In this document: piece after piece, positions 1 to 5,277 of the stretch
Layout: each line of letters opens with the position of its first letter
Numbering within the stretch: the first letter of the stretch is position 1
Source of the DNA: Candidatus Sungiibacteriota bacterium
GTDB lineage: Bacteria; Patescibacteria; Paceibacteria; Sungbacterales; SURF-37
Assembly (NCBI GenBank): GCA_016186145.1
Contig: JACPMF010000001.1
Span: 1-10,324 of the forward strand
Length of the DNA: 10,324 nt
Direction of reading: 5' to 3'
Notes under the pieces: model-generated
Database searches by the model: none
The model's input: only the letters and a program-made list of their open reading frames with translations
Told to the model about the DNA's origin: nothing
Made by a program: the position numbers and the translations under genes

Positions 1-257
1 CGAATGAGGCCCTGGCACTTTGTGAAAACTTGATTTGGGACAAACAGGATTTAGTGCAAAAAGGTGTCGGCTGGTGCCTCAAAGATATAATGCGCGGCGA
101 TAAGAAAAAAGTTTTTGAATATGTTAAGGAATTGAGGAAACGAGGCGTGTCTGCGACAATAACATTGTATGCAATTCGCGATCTGAAAGGAGTAGAACGC
201 GTCGAGGCCTTAAAAAATAATTGGCGCCGAAAAAATTTGACCTTCATGAGAGTATGA
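1..257 (+). CDS. DNA alkylation repair enzyme (AlkD-like), C-terminal fragment
   Basis: The gene enters from the left edge; the reading frame is open from base 3 and ends at TGA 255-257, so about 84 C-terminal residues are visible. Members of this HEAT-like-repeat family are DNA glycosylases that excise positively charged alkylated bases such as 3- or 7-alkylpurines. The visible signature is DLVQKGVGWCLKDI followed about 30 residues later by TLYAIRDLKG. This matches the family's end pattern (QKaiGW.LRe, then a last helix like RtmLRYAIE). The Trp in GWCLKD probably corresponds to a base-contacting Trp of characterised AlkD proteins. The TTG at 30 is an internal codon, not a start. It has no obvious tie to the dcw genes downstream, from which it is separated by a hairpin. 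The family call is fairly firm; the exact substrate is unknown. Confidence 0.8.
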   Translation, partial: NEALALCENLIWDKQDLVQKGVGWCLKDIMRGDKKKVFEYVKELRKRGVSATITLYAIRDLKGVERVEALKNNWRRKNLTFMRV

Positions 258-352
258 AGGAAAAGGGATTTCATCATGCCTAGGAGTGGGGGCGGGCTAG
301 TTTCTTTCAAAATGGTTTCGCGCAACGTCGTTTAGAATATCCCATCATTTTT

Positions 353-381
353 ACAAAGAAGCCCGGGAAAGGCTTCTTTGT
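353..381 (+). terminator. Hairpin, possible terminator after the AlkD-like gene
   Basis: A perfect 11-bp stem (arms 353-363 and 371-381, acaaagaagcc / ggcttctttgt) has a 7-nt loop. The right arm ends in ttctttgt rather than a clean T-run, so it is a weak or Rho-assisted terminator, or an attenuator in front of the PRTase gene. It lies about 95 bp after the AlkD stop and 78 bp before the PRTase start. Confidence 0.45.
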
Positions 382-444
382 GTTGCTAATCAGCTGCCTT
401 TTTGTTACGATCGCTATCGTTATGGCTTTTTGACAATAAGGAAC

Positions 445-452
445 AAGGGGAG
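445..452 (+). promoter_or_regulatory. Shine-Dalgarno deciding the PRTase start
   Basis: AAGGGGAG stands 6 nt before ATG 459. The upstream in-frame TTG at 402 has no comparable site, so the 459 start is preferred. This is one of only two clear Shine-Dalgarno sequences in the window; the other is before the GalT-family gene. Confidence 0.75.
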
Positions 453-458
453 AACCGA

Positions 459-1214
459 ATGGCAATTCGGGAACCAGGCATTTTGGGAGAGGAGTTGCGT
501 CTTAAGCGAATTCTGCGTGAACCAAGAATCGGGTCGTATTTAAAAACAACGGAAACCGGCGAGCATTACCTGATTTCTTCAGGGCGGCATACCGCCGAAC
601 TGTATCAAATGGCAATGGCTTTTCGTTTTGGAGAGGTGCGGAAACTCACTTCTGACATAATTGTTGAAAGAATCAGGAACTCGCCTCTGAAGGATGAAAT
701 TGATGTTTTGGTTGGTGTCGCAATGGGCAGTATTCCGCTTGTTTACGAATTGCAACGAGATCCGTTGTTAATGCATACCGAAGCGATCTGGGTGGAAAAA
801 GAGCGCGACCCTCTTAGAATAAGAGAGTTAAAACACCGCAGAGCGGAACGATTCAAGAAAGAAATACCTTGGCAAAGACCCGAGTTTGTCGTTGGACACA
901 ACTTTAGAATAAACCCGGATAAACGCGTATTGGTTGTTGAAGACGTTATCACAACCGGCGCTACCATAAGGGCGGTTATCGACGCTTGCTGTGATTATAA
1001 TGACCCGGATGATCCGGAAGGAAAAGGCGACCCGCGCGCAGAAGCAAACATCGTTGGTGTAGTTGCCGTTATAAACAGAATGCCGGCGGATACCGATATG
1101 TTGAAAATTTCTCCGGTTATAGAAATTTTGTGGGCATTGCGGGATCCATTAGTTTCCTGGACTCCGGATGAGTGTCCGCTTGATGCAATGGGCATACCTC
1201 TGAAGAGAATCTAG
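459..1214 (+). CDS. Phosphoribosyltransferase, orotate PRTase-like
   Basis: This is a 251-residue type I phosphoribosyltransferase. The PRPP-binding loop is seen at residues 157-169 as VLVVEDVITTGAT: four hydrophobics, an acidic pair, then TTG.T. An upstream segment, GEHYLISSGRHTAELY (about 34-49), resembles the orotate-PRTase opening (.F.LSSG.HS..Y). Residues 83-91 (VLVGVAMGS) resemble the PPi-loop region (GvamgGiPla). Orotate PRTases join orotate and PRPP to give OMP in pyrimidine synthesis. The protein is longer than typical PyrE (about 210 aa), with an insert rich in Asp/Pro at about 180-195 and an extended C-terminus, so another PRTase substrate is possible. ATG 459 is chosen because of the Shine-Dalgarno at 445-452; a longer TTG start at 402 is unlikely. 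A weak promoter (TTGCTA 383-388, 17 bp, TACGAT 406-411) could drive it. A strong terminator follows, so it looks monocistronic. Confidence 0.72.
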   Translation: MAIREPGILGEELRLKRILREPRIGSYLKTTETGEHYLISSGRHTAELYQMAMAFRFGEVRKLTSDIIVERIRNSPLKDEIDVLVGVAMGSIPLVYELQRDPLLMHTEAIWVEKERDPLRIRELKHRRAERFKKEIPWQRPEFVVGHNFRINPDKRVLVVEDVITTGATIRAVIDACCDYNDPDDPEGKGDPRAEANIVGVVAVINRMPADTDMLKISPVIEILWALRDPLVSWTPDECPLDAMGIPLKRI

Positions 1215-1233
1215 ATGTAAAAAGTGCATAATA

Positions 1234-1242
1234 TGTGAATAA
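1234..1242 (-). promoter_or_regulatory. DnaA-box match TTATTCACA
   Basis: Read on the minus strand this is TTATTCACA, which fits the TTATNCACA consensus. It lies just after the PRTase stop and before its terminator, with the same orientation as the two exact boxes about 140-160 bp downstream. A single 9-mer match may be chance. Confidence 0.3.
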
Positions 1243-1260
1243 AATGGCCATGTGGCTAGA

Positions 1261-1286
1261 AAAACGGTATAAAATGCCGTTTTTTT
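1261..1286 (+). terminator. Intrinsic terminator of the PRTase gene
   Basis: The stem is aaaacggtat (1261-1270) with atgccgtttt (1274-1283): 10 bp with one G-T pair and an AAA loop, running into T's up to 1286. This is a textbook Rho-independent terminator, and it isolates the PRTase transcript from the mra promoter region. Confidence 0.85.
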
Positions 1287-1300
1287 GTTAGTCACAAAAA

Positions 1301-1398
1301 GTGGCGCAAATAGTTGACCATGTGTAGTATAGTGGGATAAAATAGAGGCATAGTGGTGAAAAGTGGATAATACTGTGGATAAGTGAAAGTATTTGTGG
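1301..1398 (+). promoter_or_regulatory. Phased GTG(G) direct-repeat array, candidate MraZ operators
   Basis: GTG begins at 1301, 1322, 1332, 1353, 1363, 1375, 1383 and 1395; six of the eight are GTGG. The offsets (0, 21, 31, 52, 62, 74, 82, 94) fall within about 1.2 bp of multiples of 10.4, so the motifs lie on one face of the helix. MraZ is known to repress its own promoter by binding short direct repeats of this type (TGGGN with 5-bp spacers in E. coli, AAAGTGG-like boxes in Mollicutes). AAAGTGG is seen at 1298-1304 and 1360-1366. The array overlaps the promoter candidate immediately upstream of mraZ. Assignment to MraZ is inferred from position and motif. Confidence 0.65.
1314..1343 (+). 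promoter_or_regulatory. Candidate promoter of the mraZ/dcw transcript
   Basis: TTGACC (1314-1319, 5 of 6 to TTGACA) is followed by TAAAAT (1338-1343) at 18 bp, or GATAAA (1336-1341) at 16 bp. It lies inside the GTG array, as expected for an autorepressed promoter. Transcription from here would leave a leader of about 165 nt containing the structured element before mraZ. Confidence 0.5.
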
Positions 1399-1402
1399 AT
1401 AA
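1362..1402 (-). promoter_or_regulatory. Cluster of DnaA-box sequences upstream of mraZ
   Basis: On the minus strand TTATCCACA, the strongest E. coli DnaA box, occurs exactly at 1374-1382 and 1394-1402, 20 bp apart in the same orientation. An 8-of-9 match (TTATCCACT) lies at 1362-1370. The same bases form part of the GTGG array, so they may be MraZ boxes that resemble DnaA boxes, or sites used by both proteins. There is no dnaA or dnaN in view to support an origin. Confidence 0.4.
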
Positions 1403-1412
1403 CAAAGACTTT

Positions 1413-1516
1413 CACCCTGTTAAATAAAACCTCCGGTTTTCTTTTGCCGCAGGCAAAAGATTTAACAGGGTGCTGAATTTTATAGTTACTCGTTAACACT
1501 CGTAAATAAAATTCGC
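1413..1516 (+). promoter_or_regulatory. Structured leader of mraZ: three-way junction plus start-proximal hairpin
   Basis: The outer stem is 13 bp perfect (1413-1425 with 1460-1472, caccctgttaaat / atttaacagggtg). It encloses two abutting hairpins with no unpaired bases between them: 1426-1440 (AAAACC, TCC loop) and 1441-1459 (CTTTTGCC, GCA loop, GGCAAAAG). After CT comes a third hairpin: GAATTTTAT (1475-1483), bulge AG (1484-1485), TTAC, a 12-nt loop, GTAA, ATAAAATTC (1506-1514). It ends 2 nt before the mraZ ATG. No Shine-Dalgarno is seen. The same architecture stands before rsmH. Its function is unknown; a regulatory RNA leader is the simplest idea. Confidence 0.75.
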
Positions 1517-1942
1517 ATGTTAATCGGCGAATACCAACACACTGTCGATGAAAAAGGGCGAGTTGCGCTTCCTGCAAAATTCAGAAAATCTCTTACGGAG
1601 GGGGTTGTGGTAACAAAAGGCCTTGACTCATGTCTTCACTTTTATCCGCCGGAACAATGGCGTCGTTTTGCGGAAAAAATTACACAATTGCCGTCAAATA
1701 AACTTGGCTTTGTTCGGTTGATGCTTTCACAAGCGAACCATTGCGACATTGATTCCCAGGGACGGATTTTAATTCCATCGCTGCTTCTTGAAAAGGCCGG
1801 GATCAAGCATAAGGCGGTCATCGTTGGATTGCACACTCGGGGAGAGTTATGGAGTGAGGATGGATGGCGGGAATATCTTTCCAAGATGGAAGGACAAAAA
1901 GATGCGATAGCAGAAGAGTTGGGAGAGCTGAATTTGTTGTAA
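1517..1942 (+). CDS. mraZ: Transcriptional regulator MraZ
   Basis: MraZ is a 141-residue, nucleoid-associated regulator that forms rings and represses the dcw operon by binding repeats upstream of its own gene. The protein has the expected tandem SpoVT/AbrB-like halves, each with a diagnostic turn: DEKGR at residues 11-15 and DSQGR at 79-83. It opens with the classic MLIGEYQHTVDEKGR start and has the normal family length of about 140-150. The start at ATG 1517 is fixed by this conserved N-terminus, although no Shine-Dalgarno precedes it; a structured leader ends 2 nt upstream. It is the first gene of the dcw cluster. The phased GTG array at 1301-1398 is its likely operator. The 203-nt gap to rsmH is filled by hairpins, so expression of the two genes may be uncoupled. 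Confidence 0.97.
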   Translation: MLIGEYQHTVDEKGRVALPAKFRKSLTEGVVVTKGLDSCLHFYPPEQWRRFAEKITQLPSNKLGFVRLMLSQANHCDIDSQGRILIPSLLLEKAGIKHKAVIVGLHTRGELWSEDGWREYLSKMEGQKDAIAEELGELNLL

Positions 1943-1999
1943 AGGGCTTGGCCTAAATTTTGGAGACGAGGTCGAACAAAATTTAGCTGCCAAACCTTT
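1941..1999. repeat. Bulged inverted repeat at the 3' end of mraZ
   Basis: Arms CTAAATTTTG (1953-1962) and CAAAATTTAG (1977-1986) pair over 10 bp. Outside them TTGGC (1948-1952) pairs with GCCAA (1989-1993), leaving a CT bulge at 1987-1988, and AAAGG (1941-1945) pairs with CCTTT (1995-1999). The structure starts at the mraZ stop codon and directly abuts the rsmH leader element at 2000. There is no T-run, so it is not an evident intrinsic terminator. Confidence 0.6.
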
Positions 2000-2145
2000 A
2001 CCCTGTTAAATCCTCCGCCAAGTAAAATCGCAGATTTTATTGGGCGGAGGAATTTCGCCGAAGGCGAAATTATTTAACAGGGTGCTGAATTTTCTAACAT
2101 CTCGGCTTCGCGAGCATACTCGCTCGCCTCGCTGAGAAAATTCGC
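2000..2145 (+). promoter_or_regulatory. Structured leader of rsmH, second copy of the mraZ-leader architecture
   Basis: The outer stem accctgttaaat (2000-2011) pairs with atttaacagggt (2072-2083). Inside are two abutting hairpins: 2012-2050 (CCTCCGCC/GGCGGAGG, then TAAAATC, GCA, GATTTTA) and 2051-2071 (AATTTCGCC, GAA, GGCGAAATT). These differ in sequence from the mraZ copy but occupy the same places. A final stem, GAATTTTCT (2087-2095) with AGAAAATTC (2135-2143), ends 2 nt before ATG 2146. Relative to the mraZ copy it shows one compensatory change (A-T 1482/1507 becomes C-G 2094/2136). Segments 1460-1481 and 2072-2093 are identical, as are 1508-1519 and 2137-2148, the latter including the ATG. 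Confidence 0.75.
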
Positions 2146-3036
2146 ATGCACCGGCCAGTTTTACTGAATGAAGTTCTTGAAATTTTTGATCCGCAACCGG
2201 GACAGAGTTATATAGACGCTACGGTCAACGGAGGAGGGCACGCGCTGGCAATTCTTGAGAGAGTTGGGCCGAAAGGAAAGTTGTTAGGGATTGATCGGGA
2301 TTGCAAGCTTATCACAACGCTGGAAACAAAGAGCCGCGAATCAGAAATTAAAAACATAACACTTGTTTGCGATAACTATGCGAATATTGGAAATCTTGCA
2401 AGAAGTTATAATATGGCACCGGTTGATGGAATCCTTTTTGATCTCGGTGTTAGTTCTCATCACTTTGAGGACTCGGAGAGAGGATTTTCGTTTTTGAAGA
2501 ACGAACCGCTTGATATGCGGTTTGACCCCAAGAGTACTTCGCTTACTGCCTGGACCATCGTGAATCAATGGCCGGAAGAACAAATAGAGTCAATACTGCG
2601 CCAATACGGAGAAGAAAGGTTTTCAAGACGTATCGCCAGAGAGACTGTGCGGGCAAGAAAAAGAGGGTTGGTTCAAACTACCTATGATCTTGTCGCAGTT
2701 ATCAGAAGAGCTGTTCCGAGACGATATTGCAGAGGACGGCTTCATTGCGCGACAAGAACTTTTCAGGCGTTGCGGATTGCGGTTAATGACGAGTTATCTT
2801 TTTTGGAGAACGCCCTCAATTCCGCGATAGACCTTTTGGGGTGGGGCGGTAAATTAGCGGCAATTTCATTTCATTCACTTGAGGATACGATTGTAAAAAA
2901 GATTTTTCAGGAGGCGGTTCAGGCGGGAGTGGCGGTGAAAATCACAAAAAAAGTTATCCGCCCGGATTTTCGGGAAGTGCGGGAAAACCCGCGGGCGCGA
3001 TCCGCCAAATTACGGGGGATTCAAAAAAATAATTGA
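2146..3036 (+). CDS. rsmH: 16S rRNA (cytosine(1402)-N(4))-methyltransferase RsmH
   Basis: RsmH (MraW) uses S-adenosylmethionine to methylate N4 of C1402 in the decoding centre of 16S rRNA, and its gene is a standard second member of dcw clusters. All family blocks are visible in 296 residues: DATVNGGGH (24-32, SAM loop), GIDRD (48-52), LFDLGVSS (97-104), GEERFSRRIA (155-164), ATRTFQALRIAVNDEL (202-217), ISFHSLED (240-247) and the terminal NPRARSAKLR (281-290). The length is slightly below the usual 300-315. ATG 2146 begins MHRPVLLNEV, the family's normal N-terminus, so the start is secure although no Shine-Dalgarno is present; the structured leader ends just before it. It stops with TGA at 3034-3036, just before the ftsL-like gene, consistent with co-translation. 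Confidence 0.97.
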   Translation: MHRPVLLNEVLEIFDPQPGQSYIDATVNGGGHALAILERVGPKGKLLGIDRDCKLITTLETKSRESEIKNITLVCDNYANIGNLARSYNMAPVDGILFDLGVSSHHFEDSERGFSFLKNEPLDMRFDPKSTSLTAWTIVNQWPEEQIESILRQYGEERFSRRIARETVRARKRGLVQTTYDLVAVIRRAVPRRYCRGRLHCATRTFQALRIAVNDELSFLENALNSAIDLLGWGGKLAAISFHSLEDTIVKKIFQEAVQAGVAVKITKKVIRPDFREVRENPRARSAKLRGIQKNN

Positions 3037-3044
3037 AACAGGAT

Positions 3045-3473
3045 ATGAGGGAATTGATTTTGAACTATCGCCAATATGGTTATTCACGGGCCATGGAATC
3101 TTCTTTCGCATTATTCGGCGTAGCACTTTGGGCGAGTGCCCCGGATTCGATGCGATGCCTGAAAAACAAGATTGAGCCGCAGAAGAGATTGATAGCCCTT
3201 GTTTTTATTGTTTTGACGGTTGCCGCCGCGGCCAGCTATATAGTTGAAATTAATAGAGTTATGCTCCATGGCAGAAAAATGCCAGCTCTTGAGGCGAGTC
3301 TCCGTGATTTGGTGGGTAGAGAAAAATTAAAACGCGCAGAACTAGCGAGTTTGTATGCGCCGATCGTTGTCAAACAAGAAGCGATAGGCGGCAGGCACAT
3401 GATTGAGGTTTCTACCATACAATACATTCAGGATGTTGAGGTGGCAGCTGCCAATCTGATAATGTCGCCGTAG
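3045..3473 (+). CDS. FtsL-like septum protein (single-pass membrane)
   Basis: The protein has about 142 residues from ATG 3045. It has an N-terminal part ending in basic residues (about 37-48), one hydrophobic segment (about 49-67, RLIALVFIVLTVAAAASYIV) and an extracytoplasmic part with a short coiled-coil-like stretch (about 80-104). This matches FtsL, a poorly conserved bitopic scaffold that with FtsB recruits and activates FtsW and FtsI. The main evidence is synteny: it lies exactly between rsmH and ftsI, where ftsL is found. FtsL is usually 90-130 aa, so the true start could lie later. An overlapping TTG at 3033 (4-nt overlap with the rsmH stop) is an alternative start. ATG 3045 has only a weak AGGA close by. 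Only 4 nt separate it from ftsI, implying one transcript. There is no strong sequence signature, so the symbol is left blank. Confidence 0.65.
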   Translation: MRELILNYRQYGYSRAMESSFALFGVALWASAPDSMRCLKNKIEPQKRLIALVFIVLTVAAAASYIVEINRVMLHGRKMPALEASLRDLVGREKLKRAELASLYAPIVVKQEAIGGRHMIEVSTIQYIQDVEVAAANLIMSP

Positions 3474-3477
3474 AGGT

Positions 3478-5190
3478 GTGGCGTATCTCAAAAATTACCA
3501 AACTTTACGTTTTCGGCTGCTTCTCCTGCTTGTTTTTTTTATTATTGCATTTGGGGTGCTTGTTGGCAGAGTGTTTCGGCTTGCTATAGTCCAGCACCGT
3601 ACATTCGTCGAGGCCGCCGAGAAACAACATGTTTTTTCTCAAACCTTGCTTCCGGAGCGAGGGCGGATTTTTTTTCAAGATAAAGCCGGAACGTTTCATC
3701 CGGCCGCGCTCAATCGAAATACGATTTCACTGGTTGCTTCTCCACGCGACATTGAAGGTCACGATGAGCTTATTCCGCTTTTCAGCAAACAATTTAGCAT
3801 TGAGCCGGCGGTTTTGGAGTCGAAAATACGCCAAAAGGACGATACGTACGAGATCATCGCAAAGGATATTTCAGATGAAGATGTCCAGTTTATACAATCT
3901 TTAGGGTTTCCGGGTTTTTCTTTTGAGCGCGAATCGCGCCGCGTTTACCCGAATAATGAGCTTGGCGCCGGTATCATCGGTTTCGTGAATTATGACGGAG
4001 GAAAGGAGACGGGTGTATACGGGATTGAGCGTCAGTTCCAGGATAAACTTTCTGGCGAGGATGGCTTTTTTGAAGGGGAACGCGGGTGGGTTGCGATCGG
4101 AAAGCGCATTTTGAATCCGCCGGTAAACGGTTCTTCTTTGGTACTGACTATTGATCGTAACATTCAATTTTCTCTTGAAGAGACGCTTTCAAAAATGTTA
4201 GAGAAGTGGGGGGGCGAGTCGGCTCATGGCGTGATTCTTGAACCTTCAACGGGGAGAATCTTGGCATTGGGGAGCGTGCCGACTTTTGATCCGAATGAAT
4301 TTTCAAAGGTCAAGGATTACAGTGTTTTTCGAACGCCGGTCGTTGATTCTCAATTTGAGCTTGGTTCGGTTTTCAAGCCGATTACGATGGCGGCCGCTTT
4401 GGAAGAGGGTCTGGTAACGCCGCTTACGACGTATAATGACACCGGCGCGGTTGTCTTTGGGAAGAGTGTTATTAAGAATTTTGACGGGAAGGCGTATAAA
4501 ATTCAGACAATGACGCAGGTGCTGGAAAAATCTTTAAATACCGGGGCGATATGGGTTGAAAAGTTGACCGGGCACAAACGCTTTCTTGAATACATCGAAC
4601 GCTTTGGTTTCGGCAGCAATTCCGGTATTGATTTTCCCAACGAAGTTCCCGGAAACATTGGAAATTTGGAATCCGGCCGCGACCTTGAGTTTGCAACAGC
4701 TTCGTTCGGCCAGGGGATTGCCGTCACGCCGCTTCAAATGGCGACGGCTTTTGCGGCAATCGCCAACGGGGGGGCGCTCATGAAGCCGTATGTTTTAGAA
4801 AAAATTATTGATGATTCCGGAAATGAAACCATTTTTTCTTCTGAAAAAAGGCGGGATGTGGTGAGCACAAGTACTTCCGAAGCGCTTACGAAGATGTTAG
4901 TGTCAGCAGTAAGGAATGGTTTTGAAAATAAGGCGGGAGTGAAGGGGTATTTCGTTGCCGGAAAGACCGGGACGGCACAAATTCCAGCAAAAGATCGCCG
5001 CGGGTATTCCGATGAAGTTATTCACACATTCATCGGATATGCGCCGGCATTTCGGCCAAAATTTCTGATTCTTTTGCAGCTAAACAAACCGGGCGGCAAT
5101 AGGTTTGCCGCAAACACGCTGACACCCGCTTTTCATGATCTTGCGGAGTTTATTTTAAATTATTATGAGATTCCGCCGGATGAGAAGTGA
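3478..5190 (+). CDS. ftsI: Peptidoglycan D,D-transpeptidase FtsI (class B penicillin-binding protein)
   Basis: This 570-residue septal transpeptidase cross-links peptidoglycan at the division site. It has a membrane anchor at about 12-30, then a pedestal region (about 50-215, with RGRIFFQDKAG at 61-71 in place of the usual RG.I.DRNG), then the transpeptidase domain. The three active-site motifs are present: SVFK (297-300, catalytic Ser297), SLN (352-354) and KTGT (496-499). FGQGIAVTPLQMA (410-422) is typical of the family. No PASTA domain is present. The start is GTG 3478, 4 nt after the ftsL-like stop; the purine-rich AGAGG upstream is unusually close, and no in-frame ATG stands before the anchor. 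The gene ends at TGA 5188-5190, where a repeat-containing spacer precedes murF. The class B PBP assignment is firm; FtsI rather than an elongation PBP follows from the dcw context. Confidence 0.95.
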   Translation: MAYLKNYQTLRFRLLLLLVFFIIAFGVLVGRVFRLAIVQHRTFVEAAEKQHVFSQTLLPERGRIFFQDKAGTFHPAALNRNTISLVASPRDIEGHDELIPLFSKQFSIEPAVLESKIRQKDDTYEIIAKDISDEDVQFIQSLGFPGFSFERESRRVYPNNELGAGIIGFVNYDGGKETGVYGIERQFQDKLSGEDGFFEGERGWVAIGKRILNPPVNGSSLVLTIDRNIQFSLEETLSKMLEKWGGESAHGVILEPSTGRILALGSVPTFDPNEFSKVKDYSVFRTPVVDSQFELGSVFKPITMAAALEEGLVTPLTTYNDTGAVVFGKSVIKNFDGKAYKIQTMTQVLEKSLNTGAIWVEKLTGHKRFLEYIERFGFGSNSGIDFPNEVPGNIGNLESGRDLEFATASFGQGIAVTPLQMATAFAAIANGGALMKPYVLEKIIDDSGNETIFSSEKRRDVVSTSTSEALTKMLVSAVRNGFENKAGVKGYFVAGKTGTAQIPAKDRRGYSDEVIHTFIGYAPAFRPKFLILLQLNKPGGNRFAANTLTPAFHDLAEFILNYYEIPPDEK

Positions 5191-5262
5191 ATCATGAATC
5201 ATGAATTAGGAATAGGGTCTGCTTTTCGTATTCATGATTCTTAATTCCTGATTCCTTATTCA
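5189..5262. repeat. GAATCATGAAT / ATTCATGATTC short-repeat cluster between ftsI and murF
   Basis: GAATCATGAAT occurs at 5189-5199 and overlapping at 5196-5206; its reverse complement lies at 5230-5240, allowing an 11-bp hairpin. Further variants follow (TTAATTCCTGATTCCTTATTC, 5241-5261, shown as 7-nt steps TTAATTC, CTGATTC, CTTATTC). Similar 7-nt CTGATTC units appear at 10276-10303. It fills nearly all of the ftsI-murF gap. Confidence 0.65.
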
Positions 5263-5277
5263 GTTATTTTGGGTGTT

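Noticed and set aside
430..435. TTGACA as a -35 box for the PRTase gene
   Set aside because: The required -10 position would fall on the Shine-Dalgarno and start codon region, and no -10 hexamer is there.
1234..1402. Chromosome origin (oriC)
   Set aside because: DnaA-box matches are present, but no AT-rich unwinding region stands out and dnaA/dnaN are not nearby; the boxes also fit MraZ operators.
1149..1577. 142-residue minus-strand open frame across the mraZ promoter region
   Set aside because: It overlaps the PRTase end, terminator, operator array and mraZ start; its translation is low in known motifs and reads through palindromes.
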